Below are positions 1 to 6,623 of a stretch of 18,584 nt of DNA, piece by piece. The notes below the pieces were generated by a model. It made no database searches and was not told where the DNA came from. It saw only the letters and a list, made by a program, of their open reading frames with translations. Source of the DNA: a bacterium (GTDB lineage: Bacteria > JACRDZ01 > JAJRWM01); contig JAJRWM010000048.1 in assembly GCA_024276815.1 (NCBI GenBank), positions 1 to 18,584 of the forward strand. Direction: 5' to 3'. Both the position numbers and the translations under genes were made by a program. Numbering within the stretch: position 1 is the stretch's first letter; every line of letters starts with the position of its first letter.

Positions 1-2
1 AA

Positions 3-539
3 GAGGCTCTGGGCACTCCCAGCGCGACCCCGGAAATGCTCAGGGAAAAGATGGCCGGCAAGGGAGGGAAAAGGGAAAAGGATTCCGGGTTGATTAACAA
101 CCTGGACAGCCTTCTAACCTCGGTGATAGAAAACAAGGCCCGGGAAAAAGGCGTGACCTATCCTGAGCTGAGCGATACCAAAAGGCATGGTGTGCGAAAA
201 ACAATCCTGGCCAAAGTATTGGTGAAAAACCGGATGCGGGAAATCTGGATTGAGACCTTTGAGCCGGACATCGCCTATCAGTTCAAGCGGCTTGGGGAAA
301 AACGGGCGACTGTCTGGCTGGGGGGGCAGGTCATTCCTGATAAATCCAGGGTCAATGGTTTCTATTTTCATCCGGCGACCATTCTGATCTATAATAACAG
401 GAACGAGCCGGCCGGCCTGGTCCAGGTCACCGTTGAGAAGATTTCACGGGATGTGGAGTATTATAATAAGTATGGGCTGATGACTCCTAACCGCTGGTTT
501 ATCAGGGGGAAAATAATTGATTATCGCAGCGGTACGTAA
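3..539 (+). CDS. Unrecognised protein, probably 5'-truncated by the window edge
   Basis: The frame is open from base 3 to a TAA at 537-539. It has ATG codons at 36 and 51, but the frame continues upstream of both to the window edge, so the true start may lie outside. The ATG at 51 has an AGGGA about 4 nt upstream, making it the best internal start if the gene begins here. The N-terminal ~35 residues are rich in Lys, Arg and Gly and look disordered. The second half (from about WIETFEPD to the end) alternates hydrophobic and polar residues with many aromatics, as in a beta-rich domain. There is no signal peptide, membrane segment or Cys cluster. I do not recognise the family and assign no function. 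It is the only gene left of the minus-strand block. Confidence 0.55.
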   Translation, partial: EALGTPSATPEMLREKMAGKGGKREKDSGLINNLDSLLTSVIENKAREKGVTYPELSDTKRHGVRKTILAKVLVKNRMREIWIETFEPDIAYQFKRLGEKRATVWLGGQVIPDKSRVNGFYFHPATILIYNNRNEPAGLVQVTVEKISRDVEYYNKYGLMTPNRWFIRGKIIDYRSGT

Positions 540-607
540 AATTAAAAAAAAAGAATCGAAAACCTTGAATTTTGCGTCAAAATATTAAAAACGGGAGGTG
601 AAGCGAA

Positions 608-670
608 ATGAAAAGATTTATGGTCCCTCGTATCAGCCATTGTTCTGAAGGCTGCATAATATGGTCCTGA
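608..670 (+). CDS. Possible 20-residue peptide with a strong ribosome site
   Basis: An ATG at 608 follows GGGAGGTG (593-600) by 7 nt, an excellent Shine-Dalgarno arrangement, and opens a 20-codon frame ending in TGA at 668-670. The peptide is basic at the N-terminus (MKRF), has two cysteines (C12 and C16, in HCSEGC) and ends in IIWS. No known leader or precursor peptide is recognised. It could be a small protein, the remnant of a decayed gene or a chance ORF; the frame after the stop is not coding. It lies between the 3' end of the first gene and the convergent STAS gene. Confidence 0.3.
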   Translation: MKRFMVPRISHCSEGCIIWS

Positions 671-709
671 GCATGACTCGAAAAGGCTCGCTTCGAACAC
701 TAATTCAGA

Positions 710-1081
710 TTAAGAGAAGGGGGCTTTGTCTGTCCCCTTCTTTGATCGCAGATAGTCTTCCGCTTCCTTGATAGTGTCTTTGGTCGTGATAAACTGGTCG
801 ATGCCCATGATGCGTAATGTTCTTTTGATGTTTCGGGGGGGATTTACCAAAACCAGGTCGCCTTCATGATATGGTTCATGGCAGGTTTTCAGAGCGCCGA
901 CAATTACCCCGACGCCCGAACTGTTGATGAGGTTGCCTTTACTGACATCCAGGATTACCTTATAGGTCTTTTTGCGCCAGGCCTCCTGAAAGGCGTTTTT
1001 CAGTTCGGAAGTCGTGACAGCGAAGATATCGCCCTCGACATATATGTAAAACACATGATGTTTTATTTCGAATGAAACCAC
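710..1081 (-). CDS. STAS-domain protein, anti-sigma-factor antagonist type
   Basis: This is a single-domain STAS protein of the SpoIIAA/RsbV type. These bind a cognate anti-sigma or switch kinase and are controlled by phosphorylation of a conserved Ser. The sequence shows the expected beta-alpha core: VSFEIKHHVFYIYVEGDI at the N-terminus, then VILDVSKGNLINSSGVGVIVGAL, where the Ser pair in NSSGVG is at the usual phosphorylation position. The frame extends upstream to a TTG at 1147, but that has no ribosome site and the extra 22 codons overlap a good promoter. I chose GTG at 1081, preceded by GAAGAGG 11 nt upstream; it gives 123 residues, the usual STAS length, starting right at the first strand. 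It lies downstream of DUF89 on the same strand. No kinase partner is visible here. Confidence 0.82.
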   Translation of the reverse strand: MVSFEIKHHVFYIYVEGDIFAVTTSELKNAFQEAWRKKTYKVILDVSKGNLINSSGVGVIVGALKTCHEPYHEGDLVLVNPPRNIKRTLRIMGIDQFITTKDTIKEAEDYLRSKKGTDKAPFS

Positions 1082-1103
1082 TCGCGACTTTACCTCTTCT
1101 CTA

Positions 1104-1132
1104 ATTTTATATCGGTCTGGGGAATTCGTCAA
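1104..1132 (-). promoter_or_regulatory. Predicted sigma-70-type promoter of the STAS gene
   Basis: On the minus strand TTGACG (1132-1127), a 17-nt spacer and TAAAAT (1109-1104) match the consensus at 5/6 and 5/6. A transcript starting about 7 nt downstream would have a leader of roughly 15 nt containing GAAGAGG before the GTG at 1081. This arrangement argues for the shorter STAS start. Confidence 0.5.
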
Positions 1133-1171
1133 TAAAAAATATGTCAATATCTATGGTTATAATTCAGGTAA

Positions 1172-2029
1172 TCAAGATTTACAGCTTTGTGAAAGCAAGA
1201 GCAGGTCGGCGTTTAGCTCAACATTAACGCTCGAAGCGACCGCCTGACATTTAGCTTTAAACAAAAAGGCGATTTTTTCAGGGCGACCCCACAAAGCTTC
1301 AAAATTACCCATTCCCTTGGATATGATTATGTCAACAGAGCGCCAGACAGCTAAAAACCGCTCATCACATTCAGCCAGATTCAAGCCCATCGCCGGCGAA
1401 ACCGCGATAACCTCGGCAACGAATTGATCCAGGCCATGGTTAATGATATCAGCTCTCGTGGCGTCATTGCAAATAGCTTCACTTTTAGGGCTGAGATAAA
1501 TATCTTTGCCCTGTCCGCGCAACCATTCGAGCAGCAATCGGTCAAAAATTATCTCGCCGCAATTATCAGTAAGATAAAGGATTTTTTTCGAGCTGTCAAT
1601 TAATGTCCTGAAATCGTCCAGGTCAGCCAAAACCAGGTTGGCTTTTGATAGAACACTCTCAATATCCAGTAGTTCTTCGGCGGAACGGTAAAGCGCTGAA
1701 TCGATAACATTACCAATTATAGCTAATTTGACCAAATCAGAAAAAGATAGTTCTGACCTGGGCAGCGAAGCGACGATCTTTTCCGCCACCCGATTGTCTT
1801 TTTCCTTGACCGCGGCGAAAAGATCAAGCTTGATCTCCTTTTGGATCAGCCGCTGAATCTCCGTGCCCAAATGAGACGGCACAGTGTTCCTGGAAAAGTT
1901 TTCGGAAATCAGGCGGCTGATGTCCTTAATTAACCGGTAGCGCTGTTCATCTCCCAAATCAGTTCGATTCAGCGTTGAATAGGCGAGCCCGGCAAGACAA
2001 GAGAAACAGTGATGAGTTAATCCCAGCAT
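1172..2029 (-). CDS. DUF89 (ARMT1-like) family protein, putative metal-dependent phosphatase
   Basis: The 285-residue protein has the DUF89 hallmarks: CFSC near the N-terminus (C8, C11), GNVID (106-110), DNCGE (155-159) and KGMGNFE (238-244). Characterised DUF89 proteins are metal-dependent phosphatases acting on phosphometabolites, proposed to repair or remove damaged metabolites; the Asp and Asn of DNxGE and GNxxD bind the metal. The N-terminal Cys pair is typical of the prokaryotic subfamily. The real substrate cannot be read from sequence. The ATG at 2029 has GAGGT 6 nt upstream. It lies between the polysaccharide deacetylase and the STAS gene, all on the minus strand, with a 152-nt gap on the deacetylase side that holds a palindromic repeat. 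Confidence 0.85.
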   Translation of the reverse strand: MLGLTHHCFSCLAGLAYSTLNRTDLGDEQRYRLIKDISRLISENFSRNTVPSHLGTEIQRLIQKEIKLDLFAAVKEKDNRVAEKIVASLPRSELSFSDLVKLAIIGNVIDSALYRSAEELLDIESVLSKANLVLADLDDFRTLIDSSKKILYLTDNCGEIIFDRLLLEWLRGQGKDIYLSPKSEAICNDATRADIINHGLDQFVAEVIAVSPAMGLNLAECDERFLAVWRSVDIIISKGMGNFEALWGRPEKIAFLFKAKCQAVASSVNVELNADLLLLSQSCKS

Positions 2030-2050
2030 AATTTACCTCGCTTGTTTATT

Positions 2051-2075
2051 GGATTCCTGTTTTCACGGGAATGAC
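2051..2075. repeat. dRS3-like palindromic repeat, degenerate single unit
   Basis: The 25-nt unit has the form GGATTCC(N)nGGGAATGAC. It matches the right-hand unit of the paired repeat at 17414-17440, with differences mainly in the loop and inner stem. This palindrome (ATTCCC-N8-GGGAAT core) is widespread in bacterial intergenic DNA. Here it sits between the deacetylase and DUF89 genes. Confidence 0.7.
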
Positions 2076-2181
2076 ATTTTATTATGCTTCGGGGTCAGGC
2101 TTGTTTGTCCCGAGCTTTTATCAGCCAGGATACAGCTTTCGCGGAGTGGAATTTTTTATATGTTTTGAGGTGTGATCCGCG

Positions 2182-2949
2182 TTATTTTCGGTGACGTGAC
2201 TCAATTAACCACTGAGGCAGAAATGACTTCAGGGTGTTTTTAAGCCGGTATTTGGTGTTTTCATACTTAACCCAGCTTTCATTACCATGAATCATCTCGC
2301 TAAATTCTTTTAAAGTTTGCCTGTTCTTAACCGCTAAACGAGGAACGTCAAAGACCGAGGTCGCGTTGTCAACTACCGCCGGGATAGAGGTCGCGACCAG
2401 GCGATAACCGGTCTTTCGCGCGTACGATTCCAGGTTGAAGGGTATGCCGCCGCCCGGAAGAGACAGAGCGTCAACCGTGGTCCCCAGGTTGTCCTCAAGA
2501 AGCTGCTTGCTGTTAATCAGCTCCCGGTCAACTTCTTCTGCACTCAAGCCTTCCAGGCGACGGTGGCTGTGACCGTGCGACTGGATTGACATGCCGTTTT
2601 GAGACATTTCCTTCAAGCCGGCCCAGCTTATTCCCCGGTCAGTTCCAACGATGCCGGTTGAGACAAAAAACACCCCGGGCCACCCTCTCTCCCGTAAAAG
2701 AGGATAGGCGTGTTGGTAATTACCATAACAACCATCATCAAAACTCAGGACCACGCCGCTGGCCGGTAAAGATTGGTTGTTGATTCCGTCTAATAATTCC
2801 AATATGTTCAAGACCGGTAATTTTGACCTTGCTATTTCCGCTAAATGATCCTGGAAGGTTGTGGTGGTAATCGTATAGATGTTTTGAGTTGAAGCGGAAA
2901 AAACTTCCGGCGCGAGCACATCATGGTACATCAGGATCGATATCGGCAT
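2182..2949 (-). CDS. Polysaccharide deacetylase (NodB homology, CE4)
   Basis: A 255-residue NodB-fold protein expected to remove N- or O-acetyl groups from a glycan with a divalent metal. Motif 1 is SFDDG (69-73), with catalytic base D71 and metal ligand D72. Motif 2 is HGHSH (125-129), with H125 and H129 as metal ligands. The LPGGG segment near 164-168 is at the motif 3 position but lacks the usual Arg. It starts MPISILMYHDV, typical of the short cytoplasmic or membrane-associated group, and has no signal peptide. There is no clear ribosome site before the ATG at 2949. After the TAA stop the frame stays open 28 more codons to a TGA at 2095-2097, giving a Lys-rich amphipathic tail; this may be chance. 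The substrate is unknown. Confidence 0.88.
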   Translation of the reverse strand: MPISILMYHDVLAPEVFSASTQNIYTITTTTFQDHLAEIARSKLPVLNILELLDGINNQSLPASGVVLSFDDGCYGNYQHAYPLLRERGWPGVFFVSTGIVGTDRGISWAGLKEMSQNGMSIQSHGHSHRRLEGLSAEEVDRELINSKQLLEDNLGTTVDALSLPGGGIPFNLESYARKTGYRLVATSIPAVVDNATSVFDVPRLAVKNRQTLKEFSEMIHGNESWVKYENTKYRLKNTLKSFLPQWLIESRHRK

Positions 2950-3141
2950 GTGGCTATTGTAATTTTTTGCCGGGTTTTTTGCAACAGCTCAATAGCTTGG
3001 CCTGGAGATCTCCCTGTTCCCTTGCCTTAAAGTTGTTAGTTTGAAAGATGCGAGGCGTCTGGTGTCTGCGGCAATCGCTTTTAACCCCAAGCACTTACTT
3101 AACATAACAAAACAACTAATAAATAAAAAATAAAAAAGTTG

Positions 3142-3171
3142 TTGACAAAGTATAAATATATAATATATACT
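3142..3171 (+). promoter_or_regulatory. Predicted promoter upstream of the sulfur-assimilation block
   Basis: TTGACA (3142-3147), an 18-nt AT-rich spacer and TATACT (3166-3171). A TATAAT also occurs at 3159-3164 but only 11 nt from the -35, too close to pair with it. This would start transcription near 3178, about 200 nt before the DUF2061 ATG. The rest of the gap (2950-3141) is AT-rich and shows nothing else I can support. Confidence 0.55.
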
Positions 3172-3375
3172 TCATAAGATTGGTGGAAAATACGGCATTG
3201 TTAAGCTTGGAGAAAAGGGAATAATTGCTGGTTGTTAATTTTATTGAAAAAATCTTAAATAAAGATTTTAAAATGACGAATATAACATTAAAAGAGTGTG
3301 AAGTAAAGCCGGTAAGCTGATAAGATTAGTCAATAACGCGGAAAGGGACGCTGAGCTAGTAAGGGGAGGTGGATA
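3172..3375 (+). other. Long 5' leader of the DUF2061 gene, possible cis-regulatory RNA
   Basis: About 200 nt separate the predicted promoter from the ATG at 3376. The leader contains a perfect 8-bp inverted repeat, AAAATCTT (3249-3256) and AAGATTTT (3262-3269), and a short ORF at 3273-3320 (15 residues, one Cys, no clear ribosome site). It ends in the strong ribosome site AGGGGAGGT (3362-3370). I looked for SAM-I and cobalamin riboswitch signatures and did not find them. The length suggests possible regulation, but no known class is recognised. Confidence 0.3.
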
Positions 3376-3609
3376 ATGTTTGTTGAAAGACCAGTACGAA
3401 CACTGGTGAAAACCATCAGCTGGAGAATAATCGCGTTAGTCCTGACAGTTGTGGCTTTTTATCTGTACTGCGGCAACTTGAAAGGGTCTCTGTCCGTTGG
3501 CATCCTGGGTAATATTGTGAAAATGGGTTTTTATTATTTTCACGAAAGAATGTGGAACAAAATTGACTTCGGGCGGGAAGAGAAGGCTATGCCTGAATAC
3601 AATATTTAG
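3376..3609 (+). CDS. DUF2061 small membrane protein
   Basis: A 77-residue protein starting MFVERPVRTLVKTISWRII, the usual DUF2061 opening (basic, then K(T/A)xSWR). It has two predicted membrane helices, about residues 17-33 and 38-54, the second with GNIVKMGFYYFHERMW, followed by a charged tail. DUF2061 proteins are uncharacterised and often lie beside sulfate-assimilation or transport genes, which fits the APS reductase 138 nt downstream. A role in sulfur uptake or membrane support of this pathway is inference only. The ATG is preceded by AGGGGAGGT at ideal spacing. It ends in TAG. The gap to the next gene has a hairpin (GCGTTC 3644-3649 with GAACGC 3664-3669) and a separate promoter, so the gene may be its own transcription unit. 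Confidence 0.85.
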   Translation: MFVERPVRTLVKTISWRIIALVLTVVAFYLYCGNLKGSLSVGILGNIVKMGFYYFHERMWNKIDFGREEKAMPEYNI

Positions 3610-3679
3610 GTGAAGCGCGGTTGTCTTGAAAGATTAATAACAGGCGTTCCGGGTACGAACATAGAACGCTTGTTAATGA

Positions 3680-3688
3680 TGCTATAAT
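3680..3688 (+). promoter_or_regulatory. Extended -10 promoter upstream of cysH
   Basis: TGC immediately before TATAAT (3683-3688) gives a perfect extended -10 element, which can work without a good -35; no clear -35 is visible. Transcription would start near 3695, leaving a ~53-nt leader with a small hairpin (CACCTG ... CAGGTT, about 3699-3716) and the AAGGAG ribosome site of cysH. Confidence 0.5.
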
Positions 3689-3747
3689 GTAAGCCAGCAC
3701 CTGAAAATAACAGGTTGAAAGGCTGAAAACAAAAAGGAGAAACGAAA

Positions 3748-4482
3748 ATGAAAGACTTTTTGAATGATGGTGACAACATCAAACAACTAGTGGAGAGCCT
3801 GAACTTTAAAGAAAAAGTTGAACGTTCTCTGGCGTTAATTGAAAAGGCGTATCAGGAATACGGCGACGGGCTGGTCGTGGCTAACAGTCTAGGTAAGGAT
3901 TCCATGGTTGTTTGGGACCTGGCCAAGAGAGTAAGCCCGAAGATTCGTGGTTTTATCGTAACTACCAGGTTCAAGCCGGCTGAGACAGTTAAGTTTATGA
4001 ATGATTTGGTTGTCGAGTATCCGGAGTTGGAAGTTTTTAAATGTGATGACGAAATACCTGATGAACTTTATAAAACCGCTCCTGATAAATGCTGTGATAT
4101 ACTGAAGGTCATTCCAACCAGGGACGCTATTGAAACCATGGGCGTTGGCTGCTGGGTAACGGGGTTGCGTTGTACCGAAGGACGTACCCGGGTTGACTTC
4201 AGGGAAATCGAATCCCGGGACGAAGGCTTGCTGAAACTAAATCCTATCCTGATCTGGAATGAAAGAGAAGTCTGGCAATACCTGGCTTTATACAAAGTCA
4301 AGGTAAATCCGCTCTATGCGGAAGGTTATCGTTCGCTGGGCTGCGCGCCCTGTACCAGTATCTCAACAGACCCCAACGAACGGGACGGACGCTGGATCGG
4401 TTCCAGTAAATGCGGTGGCGAATGCGGTATCCATACCCGTCCGCTGAAAGTTAAGCTACAGGAAAACACAACCTCCGCTTAA
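3748..4482 (+). CDS. cysH: Adenylylsulfate (APS) reductase, iron-sulfur type
   Basis: A 244-residue PAPS/APS reductase. Enzymes of this type reduce activated sulfate to sulfite and AMP (or PAP) using thioredoxin. The PP-loop SLGKDS is at 47-52. Two cysteine pairs, C115-C116 (DKCCD) and C199/C202 (GCAPC), are the CC...CxxC set that binds a [4Fe-4S] cluster and marks the APS-specific form. The C-terminal catalytic Cys is in ECGIH (C226). WVTGLRCTEGRTR (136-148) is the conserved substrate-binding segment. The ribosome site AAGGAG is correctly placed before the ATG. It is followed after 12 nt by siroheme-synthesis genes and then a siroheme sulfite reductase, giving sulfate-to-sulfide steps from APS onward. 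No sulfurylase is visible in this window. Confidence 0.93.
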   Translation: MKDFLNDGDNIKQLVESLNFKEKVERSLALIEKAYQEYGDGLVVANSLGKDSMVVWDLAKRVSPKIRGFIVTTRFKPAETVKFMNDLVVEYPELEVFKCDDEIPDELYKTAPDKCCDILKVIPTRDAIETMGVGCWVTGLRCTEGRTRVDFREIESRDEGLLKLNPILIWNEREVWQYLALYKVKVNPLYAEGYRSLGCAPCTSISTDPNERDGRWIGSSKCGGECGIHTRPLKVKLQENTTSA

Positions 4483-4494
4483 CAGGGGGAAAAG

Positions 4495-4953
4495 TTGGAT
4501 TATTATCCAATCAACCTGAAAATAAAGGGCAGAAAGGTTTTAATTGTTGGCGGCGGCCAGGTCGCACGGCGAAAAATGGTGAGTTTGCTCGATGCCGGCG
4601 CCAAAGTTACTGTCATAAGTAAAACTTTTCTGCCCGATTTTACCCGTCTGGCGGATGAAGGTCGAATATCTATCGAGAGGGGGGGATTCTCACCTTCATC
4701 GTTATCGGGAGTTTTTTTGGTTATTGCGGCCACCAGTGACCGGGCGCTAAACAGGTTAATCGCTGAGCGGGCTAAAGAGAAAAATATACTGGTTAACGAT
4801 TGCGGCGATCCGGAAAATTCCAGTTTTATCAATGTCGCGGCCTGGGTTAAGGGTAATATTTTGTTGACTTGTTCGACCCAGGGGCGTGATCCGGCCCGGG
4901 CGAAGGAAATAAAAGAAATATGTCGCGATAATTGCCGTCTTCCTGATGATTAA
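4495..4953 (+). CDS. sirC: Precorrin-2 dehydrogenase (SirC/Met8/CysG N-domain), short form
   Basis: A 152-residue Rossmann protein that should oxidise precorrin-2 to sirohydrochlorin with NAD+ in siroheme synthesis. The NAD-binding motif VLIVGGGQVARRK (about 14-26) and the Met8-family end LLTCSTQGRDPARAKEIKE are clear. Family members are usually about 200 residues or longer; this one stops right after that motif and lacks the C-terminal helical/dimerisation and chelatase region, so iron insertion may need another protein. The start is TTG at 4495: AGGGGGA lies 4 nt upstream and the homologous N-terminus (YYPINLKIKGRKVLIVGGG) begins there. It overlaps the frame of the next gene at ATGATTAA, indicating translational coupling. 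Confidence 0.85.
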   Translation: MDYYPINLKIKGRKVLIVGGGQVARRKMVSLLDAGAKVTVISKTFLPDFTRLADEGRISIERGGFSPSSLSGVFLVIAATSDRALNRLIAERAKEKNILVNDCGDPENSSFINVAAWVKGNILLTCSTQGRDPARAKEIKEICRDNCRLPDD

Positions 4954-4963
4954 GGTGAAAAAG

Positions 4964-5740
4964 ATGAAAAAAGGTATTATCTATCTTGTCGGAGCCGGGC
5001 CGGGCGATCCTGAACTGATTACCGTTAAAGCTTTTAATATTATTAAAAAAGCCGAAGTTATCGTTTATGACAGCCTGATACCTTTTCAGCTTCTCAAGAA
5101 TGCTCCGGTTAACGCTGAGTTAATCCCCGCCGGGAAAAGAGCCGGTAATCATATCCTGGTTCAGGAAAAAATAAATTCTATTTTACTGAACAAAGCTAAA
5201 TCGGGTAAAATAGTCGTCAGGCTCAAAGGCGGCGATCCCTTCGTTTTTGGCCGGGGAGGGGAAGAAGCTTCATTTCTTATTGCCAACGGAGTGGAAGTCA
5301 GGGTCGTTCCCGGGGTCAGCTCAAGTATGGCCGTCGCTCTGGCGGCCGGTATACCCCTGACCCAGAGAAATCTGGCAACCTCGATCGCCATCATTAGCGG
5401 TAGCGACAGTGTGGGGGAAGCGCCAAAGAACATTCCTCGGGCCGACACCGTGGTTTTTTTAATGCCCAAAAGAAACCTGAGGAAAATTGTCGATAATCTG
5501 CTCGAACAGGGCTTCAAGAGTGATATCGATTGCGCTCTGGTGGAGAACGGCACCAAACCTAACCAGAGGGTTGTTCGTAAAAAGCTAGGGGAGTTTATTG
5601 ACTTTGCTGATGTGGGTAAAATCGCCGGACCGGCTATTTTTATCGTCGGGGAAACGGTCGCTCTGGCAGATACGCTAAGCCAGATATATCAACAGTATAC
5701 TGAAAACATTGAATATAATTATGCCAGGAAAAAAATATGA
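4964..5740 (+). CDS. cobA: Uroporphyrinogen-III C-methyltransferase (SUMT)
   Basis: A 258-residue SAM-dependent methyltransferase that converts uroporphyrinogen III to precorrin-2, the first step toward siroheme and cobalamin. Diagnostic motifs are GAGPGDPELITVKA near the N-terminus, GGDPFVFGRGGEEA, VVPGVSS and GIPLTQR. The frame can start at an ATG at 4946, but I prefer ATG 4964: AAGGTG lies 6 nt upstream and MKKGIIYLVGAGPG is the normal family start. There is no fused uroporphyrinogen-III synthase domain. It overlaps the next gene by ATGA (5737-5740), so the two are coupled. The sulfite reductase next door makes siroheme the likely end product. Confidence 0.93.
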   Translation: MKKGIIYLVGAGPGDPELITVKAFNIIKKAEVIVYDSLIPFQLLKNAPVNAELIPAGKRAGNHILVQEKINSILLNKAKSGKIVVRLKGGDPFVFGRGGEEASFLIANGVEVRVVPGVSSSMAVALAAGIPLTQRNLATSIAIISGSDSVGEAPKNIPRADTVVFLMPKRNLRKIVDNLLEQGFKSDIDCALVENGTKPNQRVVRKKLGEFIDFADVGKIAGPAIFIVGETVALADTLSQIYQQYTENIEYNYARKKI

Positions 5741-6582
5741 CTAAAAATACCAGCAAAGCAAGCTTGCGGGGGAAAGTAAGACAGTCTGATAAAAAATATT
5801 TTACCTTGCGTTTCCATATTACCGCCGGCCAATAAACACTCGATGAACTGGAGGCCATTAAAGAACTGGCCGCCAGGTTCGGCCGCGATGAAGTACATCT
5901 GACTACCAGGCAGGGCCTGGAAATTTCCTGGCTGAAGGTGGCGGATCAGCAGGCGATAAGCGATTACCTTAAGGAAAAGGAACTCAGAACCGGTTCCACC
6001 GGCCCCAGGCTAAGAAACGTGAATGCCTGTCCGGGAAATACTCTTTGTCGCTTCGGTTTGATAGACTCGCCAGAGTTGGCAAGACGCATAGATAAAACCT
6101 TTGGTGAACGGGAGTTGCCGTCAAAAATGAAAGTCGGGGTTAGCGGCTGTCCTAACTCCTGCGCCAAACCCCAGATTAATGATCTGGGGATACTGGGCGC
6201 GGTTTATCCGGGATTTATCCGAAAAAATTGTACCGCTTGCGGCGCTTGTGTCAGGATTTGCAAGGTGAAAGCTCTTGAATTGGTTAACTCAAAGATAAAA
6301 TTTATCCGGCGTAATTGTGTTTATTGCGGGAATTGTGTCCGAACCTGCAATCATGACGCGGTCATCGCTAAAAAGCAAGGTCTTAATCTCTACGTTGGCG
6401 GAAAAGTTGGTCGTAAACCATTAATCGGGCATAAATTGCTCTCTTTTTATGACCAGGAGCGGATAATCGATCTTCTTGATAGATTATTGCTTTTCTATCG
6501 CGAACATGGTGAAAAAGGTGAACGACTGGGGCAGTTTATTAAAAGAATTGGCTACTCTGATTTTAAACTGAAGATACTCTAG
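5737..6582 (+). pseudogene. Siroheme sulfite reductase with two ferredoxin clusters, interrupted by in-frame TAA
   Basis: A small sulfite/nitrite reductase expected to reduce sulfite to sulfide. From ATG 5737, coupled to cobA by ATGA, the reading gives 32 residues ending RFHITAGQ, then TAA at 5833-5835, then continues in frame with TLDELEAIKELAARFGRDEVHLTTRQGLEI. That segment is the conserved ferredoxin-like half-domain of the family, so the two parts belong together. Later come the siroheme-[4Fe-4S] ligands CPGNTLC (98, 104) and CPNSC (138, 142), then two ferredoxin motifs, CTACGACVRIC (165-175) and CVYCGNCVRTC (194-204). The whole is ~280 residues, close to AsrC-like enzymes. Only one base pair of damage is needed (for example TTA or CAA to TAA). 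A restart at GTG 5938 would lose much of the first domain. The final TAG lies at the edge of a palindrome. Confidence 0.85.
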
Positions 6583-6619
6583 AGCAAGTGTAATAAGTAT
6601 AAAGTTTTAACTTGCTCTA
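6580..6619. repeat. 10-bp palindrome at convergent gene ends, related to the repeat family
   Basis: TAGAGCAAGT (6580-6589) and ACTTGCTCTA (6610-6619) form a perfect 10-bp inverted repeat with a 20-nt loop. The first three bases are the sulfite reductase stop codon. The arms resemble the terminal repeat of the larger element (TAGAGCAAAGTGCAATC at its right end, 8207 downward), so this may be a minimal copy. It lies between convergent genes and could also act as a weak terminator, though no long T-run follows. Confidence 0.5.
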
Positions 6620-6623
6620 AAAC

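Noticed and set aside
540-709. Continuation of the STAS frame past its TAA as another readthrough case
   Set aside because: The extra 58 codons are open but lack protein-like character and the STAS domain is already complete; they also overlap the opposite-strand small ORF.
670-710. tRNA-like TTCGAA segment
   Set aside because: No acceptor, D or anticodon stems can be formed around it.
3142-3375. SAM-I or cobalamin riboswitch before the sulfur genes
   Set aside because: The conserved core sequences of these classes were looked for and not seen; only an unclassified leader is claimed.
3601-3690. Readthrough of the DUF2061 TAG stop
   Set aside because: About 26 codons stay open, but they cover a hairpin and the cysH promoter and the protein already has full family length.
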